The notes under the pieces were generated by a model. The model was given only the letters and a program-made list of their open reading frames with translations, was not told where the DNA came from and did not search any database. From assembly GCA_010094045.1 (NCBI GenBank), contig ML986730.1, positions 36,127 through 58,074 on the forward strand: 21,948 nt of DNA. The letters run 5' to 3'. This document shows positions 1 through 9,540 of this stretch, one piece after another. Every line of letters starts with the position of its first letter. The first letter of the stretch is position 1. The translations under genes and the position numbers were made by a program. This DNA comes from Lojkania enalia (Eukaryota; Ascomycota; Dothideomycetes; Pleosporales).

Positions 1-340
1 TTTAGGATCCTCTACTAGAGTAAAAAACTCTAAAACTACCCGCTATTACTATTAAGGGGGTAGAAGAGTAGGAGGTTAAGGAAATACTAGCTAGTAAGCT
101 ATATTATAAGACCCTTAAATACTATATAAAATAGGTAGGATATAATCTTAACCTAGTCTAGTATAAAGCTTTAAATTTTATAGGTTTACCTTATAAACTA
201 AAAGCTTTTTATAATAAGTATCTGAATTAGCTAGAACCCCTAAAAGCTCTAACTAAATAGATTAAGGTATATAAAAATAGTATAAAGAATATAGATTATC
301 TAGTAGATAATAATATATAAGAGTTAAGTAGTAGATTTAA
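1..340 (+). pseudogene. 3' end of chromovirus (Ty3/Gypsy) pol: integrase tail and chromodomain
   Basis: This is the C-terminal end of a retrotransposon polyprotein whose remainder lies outside the window. In the frame starting at position 60 the translation runs VEE*EVKEILASKLYYKTLK, then YYIK*VGYN. Reading TAG as a RIP-mutated TGG gives the chromodomain pattern EWEVxEIL...YxIKWVGY. That fold targets integration of chromoviruses to methylated-histone chromatin. A proline/lysine-rich linker precedes it (positions 3-59), and an acidic/aromatic tail continues to a likely end near 318-346. The fragment is followed by an LTR in the same orientation, as expected for the 3' end of a Gypsy element. 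It belongs to a different family from the element at 8056-13532, whose chromodomain and LTR differ in sequence. It is certainly inactive. Confidence 0.75.
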
Positions 341-410
341 AAACTAAAGTATAGGCCTAAAATTACTCTTCTATAGAATCTAAATGGTCTAATAATAGGC
401 TGTTAGATAC

Positions 411-470
411 CTCCCTAATCCTCTTCTCTTCTACTCTCTTTTCTCTTCTTTCCCTCCGGACTCCCTCCGA
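411..470 (+). other. Pyrimidine-rich tract in LTR
   Basis: Nearly pure C/T sequence (CTTCTCTTCTACTCTC and similar). It is present in the left LTR but has no counterpart at the matching position (near 21409) of the right-hand LTR copies. It may be a promoter-type CT tract or a local expansion. It contains few CpA sites and so survived RIP with higher C content than its surroundings. Confidence 0.5.
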
Positions 471-1326
471 ATCTCCTCTACCTTATTTTTAGCCGCCTAA
501 AAGCGCTATAATATTAGCTTAAAAGTTAAATATTAGAGCCTTTAGAGCTAAAACCTAATAGAGTAACTTAGTACCCTAGTAGAATAAAGCTATCTAGATA
601 CTAGCTGTAGAAAGGCTATCTTTCTAACTTTTTACAACTTAGACTATAAGTACTAGACTATAAGTAGACTTTAAAATAGCCTTAAAGGCTACCTTTTTAT
701 TCTTCTTATCCCCTATATATCAGGCTACTACCTATAGTTTATGATAGCCCTAGAGGACTAGAAACTCCTCCTTATAGTAGAAGGGGATTTATAAGTATAT
801 TAGTAGTAAGTATTCTACTAGTATTAGATACGATTTGTATAGGGTTATACTTTTTATTTTATAAGGTATAATACTCGCATTTTTTTAATCTTAGAGACTG
901 AAAGGTAAATATTATATACTACCTACAGGCGAGTGCGTATATAGCCTAAAGGTAGATAATTTAGAAGGCCTCTAAAAAGGCTCTAGAAGGTAAGTAGAAT
1001 AGTATATTAATTAATTTTTTCTAAGAGGCGTTAGTAATATTTTAATAATTAACGGTTCTAGAGACGCGTAATAATATATACGGAGTAGAAGTTGTTATTT
1101 AGTTAAGGAAGCTTAGTTAATAACAACCTAGTAATATACTAAAGCTAGTAAATACTTGTTACTATATATAACAAAATTGCAATATTAATAAATTATTATA
1201 ATAGTAGTTACTAGCTAATATATAGGTTAATTATACTTACCGTAAAAAACCTTACTTAATATTACGTTAATAAACGTATCTCTATAGGTAACTACGTATA
1301 TTAGCTCTTACTAGTAAATACCTTTT

Positions 1327-1342
1327 TAAAGAAATTTCTTTA
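1327..1342. repeat. 16-bp perfect palindrome in the LTR, heat-shock-element-like
   Basis: TAAAGAAATTTCTTTA is a perfect palindrome, repeated identically in both right-hand LTR copies (20538-20553 and 21777-21792). Its core fits the nGAAnnTTCn heat-shock-factor pattern. It contains no CpA or TpG, so RIP could not change it, and identity in three copies is therefore not by itself proof of function. Confidence 0.5.
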
Positions 1343-1702
1343 TATTAGAATCCATCTATAATAGCTCTAATTCCCTTCTAAACTAGTATAAATAGGGACT
1401 ATTAGCCTATAAGAAGGGGGGTAGTATAATAATATAAAGAAATCGTTTTACGAAAAGCTTTATATATAACTTTATCCTAAAGCTTTTTACTTATCTTATT
1501 CTACCCCTAGTTCTACCCCTTTTCCCTTCCGTATATAGTTGTATACTCCCTTATAAGTAGCTTAATAGTTTTTCTATATCCTTTTATATAAGGCCTATAT
1601 ATATTAATAGAATTTCTAGGTCCCTAATCCCTATATACTTCTATATACCTCTAAGTAGATTTATACTATATTTAGACCTATTATCTTACCTATACTATTA
1701 TA

Positions 1703-2868
1703 TTTTTACTATCTCTATCTAATATAATCTATAGTACTATTATTAGTTTCTTCTACTTATTTTACTAATAGAATAGCTTACGCGTATCTTCTATCTAATC
1801 TATCTCTTTCTTCTTATAGTACCTATAATAGAGGCTACTATTACTATTATTATTACTATTAGTACTACTTCTAACTCTATTAGATCTAGAACTTGTACTA
1901 TTATCTAATACTATACTATTAATATTACTATTATTACTATTACTACTATAGCTAATTTATATAGTCTAAGCTTCTTTATTAGTAATAATATAAAGAAAGT
2001 AGCAGACGAACTTAATAATATAGCTAGTATATACTGTTTAACTCTTAGGGTTTTATAGTTAAGTAAGTAGACGTCTATCTACTTTATATTATTAAGCGCT
2101 TTTAAACTACTATCTTATCTCTTATATAAGTAATAATAACCCTCTAATACTCTACTTAACTAATAGTTTAACTAGCTTTACTACCTATTAAAGTTTCGCC
2201 TTATTTTAGTTAGGTAGCTAGATCTAATATATAAGATATACTTAATTCTACTTTACTAGATATTTTAGCTACCCCGTCTATTTAAACTACCCAGTTTTAT
2301 TAGTCTTTACTGCTTCCGCATCTATAATCTATACCTTCTCTTCTTTTCTCTACTTTATAAGCTTAAAGCTAGCTAACTAATTATATATAATATTAGCCTC
2401 TATATAGAAAATAGCTAGCTTATAGTTATAACTACTTATATTAATAATAAAATATTACTACAGCCCGCCAGCCCGAAAGAATATCTATACCTTAACCTTC
2501 TAATAGAATCTATTTTTATTATCTATCTATACTTATTTATACTTCTTCTTTAAATATATATATAATATATTAATATTAGTAGTAATATACTATCTAGATT
2601 ACTTATACTAGAACCTATTTAATAGCTTTTCTAATTCTAGTATTAGTTGCCTAAATAGTAGAGGTAGTTAGACGTTCTTTACTAGTCTAATTAACTATTA
2701 ATAAGTATACTTAACGATTACTCTTCTCTACTCTATTATTATATTATAATAGTACTATAAATATATATTAATATTTAATATAGTAGTTACATACTCCTTA
2801 TATATTAAAATATAGTATTTAGGTAGATAGTAGAGATAGTTCTTAATATCCTCTAATAATAGTACTAT
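1703..2868 (-). pseudogene. OrsD-domain/RecQ helicase gene, N-terminal fragment (copy 1)
   Basis: The minus-strand frame is continuous but carries many TAA and TAG stops in place of Gln and Trp codons. From the N-terminus it shows: a first zinc-finger-like stretch (ILIYKEYVTT, RIP form of C-x2-C, then a former histidine pair); a second one ending IYLKKKYK (former H-x5-H type); FFRAGGL**YFIIN near 2470-2440, matching the OrsD pattern QTFF...G..YF; then G*FK*TG*LKYL (former GWFKRTGWLKHL) near 2290. A serine/asparagine-rich linker follows at 1840-1940. The gene is cut by the left LTR before the helicase part. The start is assigned to an ATA that was probably ATG at 2868; it is only a best guess because RIP removed the start codons. 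Confidence 0.75.
1840..1940. repeat. Trinucleotide-like low-complexity tract (Ser/Asn linker of the OrsD gene)
   Basis: Runs of TACTATTACTATTATTATTA recur at the same place in copies 3 (about 6900-7010), 4 (about 17790-17900), 5 (about 19380-19490) and 6 (about 20010-20060). Read on the minus strand in gene frame they encode Ser/Asn repeats, so the tract is a disordered linker of the protein rather than an independent microsatellite. Small repeat-number differences between copies are visible. Confidence 0.6.
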
Positions 2869-3087
2869 TCTACTTACTTATATACGGGTCTTTCTACTAT
2901 AGATATAGTATTACGCCTTTGGTTTAAGCGTCTATATATTCTAGTAGAACTATATCTTTCTAGTCTTATTATAGCCCTATACTAGTATAGGTACGATAAT
3001 ATAGTATTATAAGTAGAATAAATAGATTCTACTGAATAGTTTTTATATATAGAGTATTATAGTTAAAGTATTAATTATAAATAAATT

Positions 3088-3120
3088 AGGGGGGTTATAG
3101 TTAGATAAATTACCCCCTTT
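3088..3120. repeat. G-tract/C-tract hairpin in the copy 1 leader
   Basis: A run of six G followed by TTATAG, TTAGATAAATTA and CCCCC forms an inverted repeat of about 9 bp (AGGGGGGTTA against TTACCCCCTTT). The same element sits at 4245-4277 (copy 2), 13632-13666 (copy 3) and 19045-19078 (copy 4), always in the leader upstream of the minus-strand gene. It is one of the few GC-rich islands in the window. G and C runs lack CpA, which partly explains their survival under RIP. Confidence 0.65.
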
Positions 3121-3132
3121 AGACAACCTATT

Positions 3133-3162
3133 TTAGGTATAGTACTATAGTACTATACCTAA
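3133..3162. repeat. 30-bp perfect palindrome in the copy 1 leader
   Basis: The stretch starts TTAGGTATAGTACTAT and is its own reverse complement over 30 bases. Near-palindromic equivalents lie at 4290-4319 (copy 2), 13679-13708 (copy 3) and 19091-19120 (copy 4), where GCGC replaces GTAC on one arm and RIP changes affect a few pairs. It lies about 45 bp inside the shared copy border. Its role is unknown. Confidence 0.65.
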
Positions 3163-3205
3163 TCTATTACAAATCAGGCCTAATTTATTACTTTATATTA
3201 GATAG

Positions 3206-4025
3206 AGTTTTATAGTTAAATAAGCGGACGCCTATCTACTTTATATTACTAAATACTTCTAAACTACCGTTTTATCTCTTATATAAGTAATAATAACCCT
3301 CTAATACTCTACTTAACTAATAGTTTAACTAGCTTCGCCGCCTACTAAAGTTTTACCTTACTTTAATTAGGCAGCTAAATCTAATATATAAGATATACTT
3401 AATTCTACTTTACTAGATATTCTAGCTACCCTATCTACTTAAACTATCTAGTTTTATTAGTCTTTACTACCTCTATATCTATAACCTATATCTTCTCTTT
3501 TTCTTTCTACTTTATAAGTTTAAACCTAGCTAACTAATTATATATAATATTAGCCTTTATATAGAAAATAGCTAGCTTATAGTTATAGCTATCTATATCG
3601 ATAATAAAATATTACTATAGCCCGCTAACCTAAAAGAATATTTATATTTTAACTTTCTAATAGAGCCTACTTTTATTACCTATCTATATTTACTTATACT
3701 TCTTCTTTAGATATATATATAGTATATTAATATTAGTAGTAATATAGTATCTAGATTACTTATACTAGAACTTATTTAGTAGTTTTTCTAATTCTAATAT
3801 TAGTTGCCTAAATAGTATAGGCAGTTAAACGTCTTTTACTAGTTTAATTAGCTACTAATAAGTATACTTAACAATTACCCTCCTCTACTCTATTATTATA
3901 CTATAATAGTACTATAGATATATATTAATATTTAATATAGTAGTTATATATTCCTTATATATTAGAATATAGTACTTAGGTAGATAGTAGAGATAGTTTT
4001 TAATATCTTCTAGTAATAGTACTAT
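3206..4025 (-). pseudogene. OrsD-domain/RecQ helicase gene, N-terminal fragment (copy 2)
   Basis: Same minus-strand frame as copy 1: zinc-finger stretches, the FF...G...YF segment, and the (W)FK(R)TG(W) region. It ends about 50 codons before the Ser/Asn linker, where copy 1's leader begins. It is closely related to the other copies by transition differences. The probable start is an ATA in place of ATG at 4025. No helicase motifs are included. It is inactive because of both truncation and in-frame stops. Confidence 0.7.
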
Positions 4026-4244
4026 TCTACTTACTTATATACAGGTCTTTCTACTATAAATATAGTATTATACTTTCGGTTTAAGCATCTATATATCTTA
4101 GTAGAACTATATTCTTCTAGCTTTATTATAGTTCTATACTAGTACGGGTGTAATAATATAGTATTATAAGTAGAATAAATAGACTCTACTAAATAGTTTT
4201 TATATATAAAGTATTACGGTTAGAGTACTAGTTGTAAATAAATT

Positions 4245-4277
4245 AGGGGGGTAACGGTTAGATAAATTACCCCCTTT
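4245..4277. repeat. G-tract/C-tract hairpin in the copy 2 leader
   Basis: Six G, TAACGGTTAGATAAATTA, then five C: an inverted repeat equivalent to 3088-3120. In this copy the stem GGGGGGTAA / TTACCCCC is perfect at its core. Confidence 0.65.
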
Positions 4278-4289
4278 TAACAACCTATT

Positions 4290-4319
4290 TTAGGTATAGC
4301 GCTATAGTACTATACTTAA
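4290..4319. repeat. Imperfect palindrome in the copy 2 leader
   Basis: Equivalent of the perfect palindrome at 3133-3162. It reads TTAGGTATAGCGCTATAGTA followed by CTATACTTAA, with transition mismatches between the arms. Confidence 0.6.
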
Positions 4320-4362
4320 TCTATTATAAATCAGGCCTAATTCGTCGCCTTATATTAGATAG

Positions 4363-7300
4363 AAAATCCACCCCTATACCTAACGCTAATATAGCTACTA
4401 TAAACCTATCTTTTTTAAGCTATTCCTTTAACTATCTAACTCGCTCTATATTTCTAGTATAATAGTATCTACTATCTAGTATTTTAGCTATCATTTTATA
4501 TTATACTTTACTGCGGTAGTATACTACCTCTTTCTTCTTTTGTTTCCTGAGCTGCTGTACCTACCGCTAATATATTACTAATACTATCTCTTATACCTAC
4601 TCCTACTTATACTATAATATTAAATATTATATATTCGGTTATACTATACTTACCTAAATATATATTATATACTAAACTAGTATATTTTTTTCTAGCTTAA
4701 CCTCTTATACCGGTAGTAGTATTACTATAAGTAGTACTACTAGGTATAGTAGCAGCCGTAGATTCTTTAGCTTTACTAGCTTCGGCTGCTAGTTACTCGA
4801 TATAAAGATAAGATAATACTTATCTATTATAATCTACTACAGTAGCCTCTTATTATTAAATATCTTTATATAGCTGATAAAATTCCTATTACTTATTATA
4901 TTGCCCGCTATATCTACGCTAACTACTACTACTACTATTAGATTACTTTTACTATACTTCTATTCTATATAGTTAATCCTACTCTTTTAAATCTATTTAA
5001 CCAAGTTCTTAATAAGCGCCTAGTATAGTACTACTACTACTATTACCCCGTATTAATCTAAATAAGCCGGTATAGTAAATAGTAAACTTTTTCTTCTACT
5101 AGTTAAGAGTACTATAATAAGTAGTATCTGCCTGCTTAATACTATATATATTACTTACTTTTACTTAGTTAAGTAGAAGCTAACCTCTTCTTATCTAAAT
5201 ACCTACTATATTATCTTTTAAAGCCCTTCCTCCCTTCTATTTTAAGCCCGCACCTTCTTTTCTTATATTATAAACCCTTTATTATTATTATTATACTACT
5301 ACTACTTCTTTATACTAGTCTAGCTTTAACTACCTATCTACCTTACCTCTAGTATCTCTTTACCCCCGTTAAGCCTTAAGAAGTAATACTATAGTATACT
5401 AAGTAGCTGGAACGCTTTAATTAAACATATACTAAGATACTTAATAATATTAATTAGTATACTATAGTTTCTAATTCCTATTTATATTATCTATATACTC
5501 TATAACTCTAGTATATTCTTTTCCTTCTTATCTATTTTAGCTTTTTTAACTTCCCCTATCTTGTCCTAATATCCTTTACTAAACGACTCTCCAACTACTT
5601 TTCTACTAATACTAATAGCTGCGTATTAGTAGTCTAATATATATAGTTTAATATCTACCTATTTACTAGTCTTATACTTAAGTACACGCGTTAGTTAGTC
5701 TATCTTTTATAGCCTATATTAATCCGTCTATATATAGTTACTAAAGCTACTACTAAATACCTTAATATTTAGATACTCTTAAAACAGTTATACGTAAGTT
5801 AAATATACTACTATTATCTACTCTAGCCGCGATAGTAGAAAACGTAGTACTACTTTTAACTTATTCTACTAGGATTACGATTTGTAATAGTAGACTACTA
5901 TTATAATCTATCTATCTACTATAAAGATATTATAGTACTATAGTACTCTATTATAATACTATATTATTATAATCTTTAACTCTTATTTAAGCTGTTCTAA
6001 AGTTATATATATATTAACTATTAGTAGTTCTAAGAAGTAATCTACCTACTATAAATACTACTTTACCCGCTACTTACTCTATAAGCTATCTCTTAACTAG
6101 AGCTACTAACTAGCTTCTATCTATTTAGCTTAAATAAGTATCTACTTAAGCTTATTATTAAGCCGATTATTATAATAATAGATAAAAGATATACCCTACT
6201 ATATAAATATAATATTGTTAATAAGCTGCTCTAGCTGGATAGTAAACTAGTCTTTAATTCTAGCTATCTAATATAGCTTCTACTAGAGTATCTTCTCTAT
6301 TTTAACTATTATATCCTATACTATTTTATAAAACTAGTTAATATAAATTAGCTAGCTATTAAAATAGAATATCTTCTTATTCTTTAACTAGTAAGTATTA
6401 TCTAAATTACCAGCCGTTAGTATAATAAACTTTCTATACGCTAGTAAGCTAATTATTTTACTTATTAGACTAAATAATCTATTAGCTAGAAACTTCTACT
6501 ATATAAGTAGAAAATACTTCTAGTTCTCATCTGTCTACTCGTTGTACTCTACTACTAGAAGTAGCTTCTCTATACCTAGTATATATATATAGTATACTAC
6601 ACTAGTAAGTATATACGAGTAGTTCTTTACTATATATAAGTAGTCTATTTTAACGTCGATCTCTAGCACGGTAAGAAAATAGATAAGCTTATTATTAAAT
6701 AGCCAATCGCCTATTAATTAAAAAATAAATAATATAAGTATATTTAGTAGTACTTTAAATTAAGCGTTTTTACTATCTCTATTTAATATAACCTATAGTA
6801 TTATTATTAGTTCCTTCTATTTATTTTACTAATAGAATAGCTCGCGCACGTCTTCTATCTAATCTATTTCTTTCTTCTTATAATACCTATAATAGGGGCT
6901 ACTATTACTATTATTATTACTATTAGTACTATTTCTAACTCTACTAAACCTAGAACTCGTACTATTATCTAATACTATACTATTAATATTACTATTATCG
7001 CTATTACTACTATAACTAATCTATATAGTTTAAACTTCTTTATTAGTAATAATATAGAGAAAGTAGTAGACGAACTTAATAATATAGCTAGTATATACCG
7101 CTTAACTCTTAAGGTTCTATAGTTAAGTAAGTAGACGCCTATCTACTTTATATTACTAAGTACTTTTAAACTACCGTTTTATATCTTATATAAGTAATAA
7201 TAACCTTCTAATATTCTACTTAACTAATAGTTTAACCAGCTTTACCGCCTATTAAAGTTTTACTTTACTTTAGTTAAGTAGTTAGATCTAATATATAAGA

Positions 7301-7932
7301 TATACTCGATTCTACTTTACTAGATACTTTAGCTACACTGTCTATTTAAACTACCTAGTTTTATTAGTCTTTGCTGCCTCTATATCTATAATTTATATCT
7401 TCTCTTCTTCCCTCTACTTTATAAGTTTAAACCTAGCTAACTAATTATATATAATATCAGCCTCTATATAGAAAACAACTAGCTTATAGTTATAACTACC
7501 TATATTAACGATAAAATATTACTATAGCCTACTAGCCTAAAAGAATATCTATATTTTAACTTTCTAATAGTACCTACTTTTATTATTTATTTATATCTAT
7601 TTATACTTCTTCTTTAGATATATATATAGTATATTAATATTAGTAGTAATATAGTATCTAAATTACTTATACTAAAACCTATTTAGCAGCTTTTTTAATT
7701 CCGGTATTAGTTACCTGAATAGTATAGGTAGCTAGATATCCTTTACTAGTCTAATTAGCTACTAATAAGTATACTTAATAATTACCCTCCTCTACTCTAT
7801 TATTATACTATAATAGTATTATAGATATATATTAATATTTAATATAATAGTTATATATTCCTTATATATTAGAATATAGTACTTAAGTAGATAGTAGAAA
7901 TAGTTTTTAATGTCCTCTAATAATAGTATTAT
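4363..7932 (-). pseudogene. OrsD-domain/RecQ-like helicase gene, full copy 3
   Basis: One minus-strand frame runs for about 1190 codons with no frameshift and only RIP-type stops. In order: zinc-finger-like stretches (7900-7600); OrsD segments; a Ser/Asn linker (6900-7010); a middle region with KIFYFNS near 6380; a GQPxRGxE-type motif near 5990 (clearest when copies 3 and 4 are compared); and YYK (former YHK) at 5889-5881. The RecQ-like part follows: Walker A TSRRKS at 5103-5086 (former T-S-x-G-K-S); DKYY at 4824-4813 (former DECH); a YYRS-type motif near 4520; and motif V LGIGVDF ending at 4363. Motif VI and the RecQ C-terminal domain are absent. Start taken at an ATA (former ATG) at 7932. 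RecQ-type helicases with an OrsD/DUF3505 N-terminus are known from fungal subtelomeres (telomere-linked helicases). The retrotransposon sits in its upstream leader. Confidence 0.8.
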
Positions 7933-8050
7933 TCTACTTACTTATATACGGGTCTTCCTGCTATAGATATAATATTATATTCTTAGTTTAAGCGTCTATA
8001 TATTTTAGTAGAACTATATTCTTCTAGCCTTATTATAGCTCTATACTAGT

Positions 8051-8055
8051 ACGGG
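8051..8055 (+). repeat. Target-site duplication, left copy (ACGGG)
   Basis: ACGGG immediately precedes the 5' LTR. The right copy is ATAGG at 13533-13537, the same five bases after two RIP transitions. Uninterrupted copies 2 and 4 read CTAGTACGGGTG or CTAGTACGGGTA across this point, which confirms the empty site. Confidence 0.85.
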
Positions 8056-8257
8056 TGTAAAGATTCTAGTCTATAGTTTAGTCCTATTCCTATAATGCTA
8101 TAATAGTAGTTACTTTTATATAACTCTATACTTACCTAGATTAAAGTAAGTAAATAATATATATCTTACTACCGTATATCTTCTCTTTTCTTTTTCTAGC
8201 TTTAATAATAATAGATTTTTATTATATTTAATCCTATTATATCTTTAGATCTTCTTA
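8056..8257 (+). repeat. 5' LTR of the chromovirus
   Basis: It runs from TGTAAAGATTCTAG to GATCTTCTTA, the RIP form of a TG...CA LTR, and aligns end to end with 13332-13532. No clear tRNA primer-binding site can be read immediately downstream (8258 on) because of RIP changes. Confidence 0.9.
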
Positions 8258-8362
8258 ATTTATTAAAGCTTATATTATACTAGATTCTATTTTAACTACT
8301 AAATAGACCTACTACTATATAAAGTTATAGACTAAAATAGACTAGTAGAATAAGAATTTAAT

Positions 8363-9540
8363 ATAACAACTATATAGAGACAGTTTGCTAAAATAGCAGC
8401 TGGGCTAGAATACCTAGAGAAAGAAAAGTAGTAATAGCAACTTAAAAGAACAAGCTTTTATTAGAAGCTTAAAGAGTAACTAAATAAGTATTTAGCCTCT
8501 AAGAGAAGCGTTTTACTAACTATACTATTAATAACTACTAAACCTATTTATACAAAAGCTATACTTAATAAGTTAGATAAGTTCTAAAGAGACTATAAAG
8601 TATATTCTATTTAGAAAAGTAGTATAAAGATTAAGATCTATATTAATAGTAGCAGCTTATATAGTATTATTTTATAAGAGTAATATTAGAATATACTTTT
8701 AGTTATACGAAAAATATATTACTATAAGTACTCTTACCTATAATAAATTCTAGATAATTATAGATATATAATATAATAACCCCTACTATTAGAAACGAGC
8801 TAGGATTAAGTTTAAAAACTTAAGATAAGGTAATAAGACCTTTATTAAATTTTTAGTTAAGTACGATTATCTTTTTATAAAAGTATCGTATAATTCTTAC
8901 TTAAACTAAGTTAAAATATAAGATTTAGAAGGGAAGATTTATCCTAAGCTCCGCTAATTAATAATTAGCAGTATTAGTAAGGAAGATCTTATATTATATA
9001 TAACCTTTATACGGAAACTTTATATTCTTAATAACTATTTTAAAGTAGTTAAACTCGATAGCACTTTTATATAGTTCTTTGGTAGGGGGAAGACTAGTTA
9101 AATAAGGGACAGCTAGGAATAGCTATTTATACTACTCTCGCAACTACAACTATTAGCTACTATTAATAATATTATAAACTAGATACTAACAGCTAATCGC
9201 GGACTTATATAGCGTCTAGATATAAGGCCTTAGCTATTAGAAAAGATAAGAAATATTACTAAGAAAGAGCTAAAGACTTAAAAATAATAGAATATCTATT
9301 TTACTTATAGAAATAAGGGTTACTTTACTTAAAGCTACTATTATACTCTATCTAAGAGTAGTATATAGTTTAATTAAGCTTGTATAATACTATTAAAGCC
9401 TATTTAGTATAATAAGAAATATAGAGATATAGCCTAAGCTAATAGGATAGAAAAAGTATTACTCTAAATAGAAGTTAGTATTTAGAGCTATAAAAAGGGT
9501 AGACGAATAAGTAAGTACTAGATAAATTTAATTAATTTTA
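8363..9540 (+). pseudogene. gag: gag of the chromovirus
   Basis: The nucleocapsid/capsid precursor of the retrotransposon. The N-terminal part (from an ATA, former ATG, at 8363) contains FAKIAAGLEYLEKEK and a charged, Gln-rich helical stretch in the frame with codon starts at 2 modulo 3. The capsid-like part (about 8800-9120, for example KFLVKYDYLFIKVS) and the zinc knuckle lie in the frame 0 modulo 3. So a length change, probably an indel at about 8650-8800, occurs within gag. The zinc knuckle at 9297-9338 is YFTYRNKGYFT*SY. With RIP reversed at the Cys and His codons this is an exact C-x2-C-x4-H-x4-C. Pol resumes in frame 2, so gag and pol are offset by -1 at their junction. Many in-frame stops make it non-functional. 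Confidence 0.8.

Larger units (their letters stand above)
401..1702 (+). repeat. LTR of the left-edge chromovirus (about 1.3 kb)
   Basis: The stretch from about 463 to 1702 is the reverse complement of 20177-21415 and matches again at 21416-21948, so it is a repeat of at least 1.24 kb. It directly follows a chromovirus pol end. Its right end reads CTATTATA, the RIP form of CTGTTACA; this equals the TGTAACAG start seen on the plus strand of the right-hand copies. The left border is less certain. A TGTTAGATACC at 401 looks like an LTR start. About 60 bp of pyrimidine-rich sequence (411-470) follows and is missing from the right-hand copies. No gene is visible inside. Confidence 0.7.
1703..3205 (-). 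repeat. OrsD-RecQ array, copy 1 (truncated)
   Basis: This is the first of six head-to-tail copies of one repeat. It matches 6766-8055 plus 13538-13751 (copy 3) and 17660-19163 (copy 4). Its right border is the motif CCTTATATTAGATAG, shared by copies 1 to 4 and lying upstream of the minus-strand gene. Its left border is cut at 1703 by the end of the left LTR, inside the gene. TTTTTACTATCTC at the cut continues as GCGTTTTTACTATC in copies 3 and 4, so the LTR element appears to have inserted here, with a possible T-run target duplication whose other side is outside the window. Confidence 0.9.
3204..4362 (-). repeat. OrsD-RecQ array, copy 2 (truncated)
   Basis: The right border is TATATTAGATAG at 4351-4362, the same as in copies 1, 3 and 4. 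The left end joins copy 1 at 3204-3206 (GATAG|AGTTTTATAG). This corresponds to the internal point near 2047 of copy 1 (AGGGTTTTATAG), so the junction has a 2-base overlap AG. The copy thus keeps the leader and N-terminal third of the gene and has lost everything downstream. Confidence 0.9.

Noticed and set aside
1840..1940. CRISPR array or stand-alone microsatellite
   Set aside because: The TACTAT/TATTAT repeats are in the protein frame of the OrsD gene and recur at the same gene position in other copies. No spacer-repeat pattern is present.
8258..8362. Primer-binding site of the chromovirus
   Set aside because: The sequence after the 5' LTR (AATTTATTAAAGC) cannot be matched with confidence to a tRNA 3' end after RIP.
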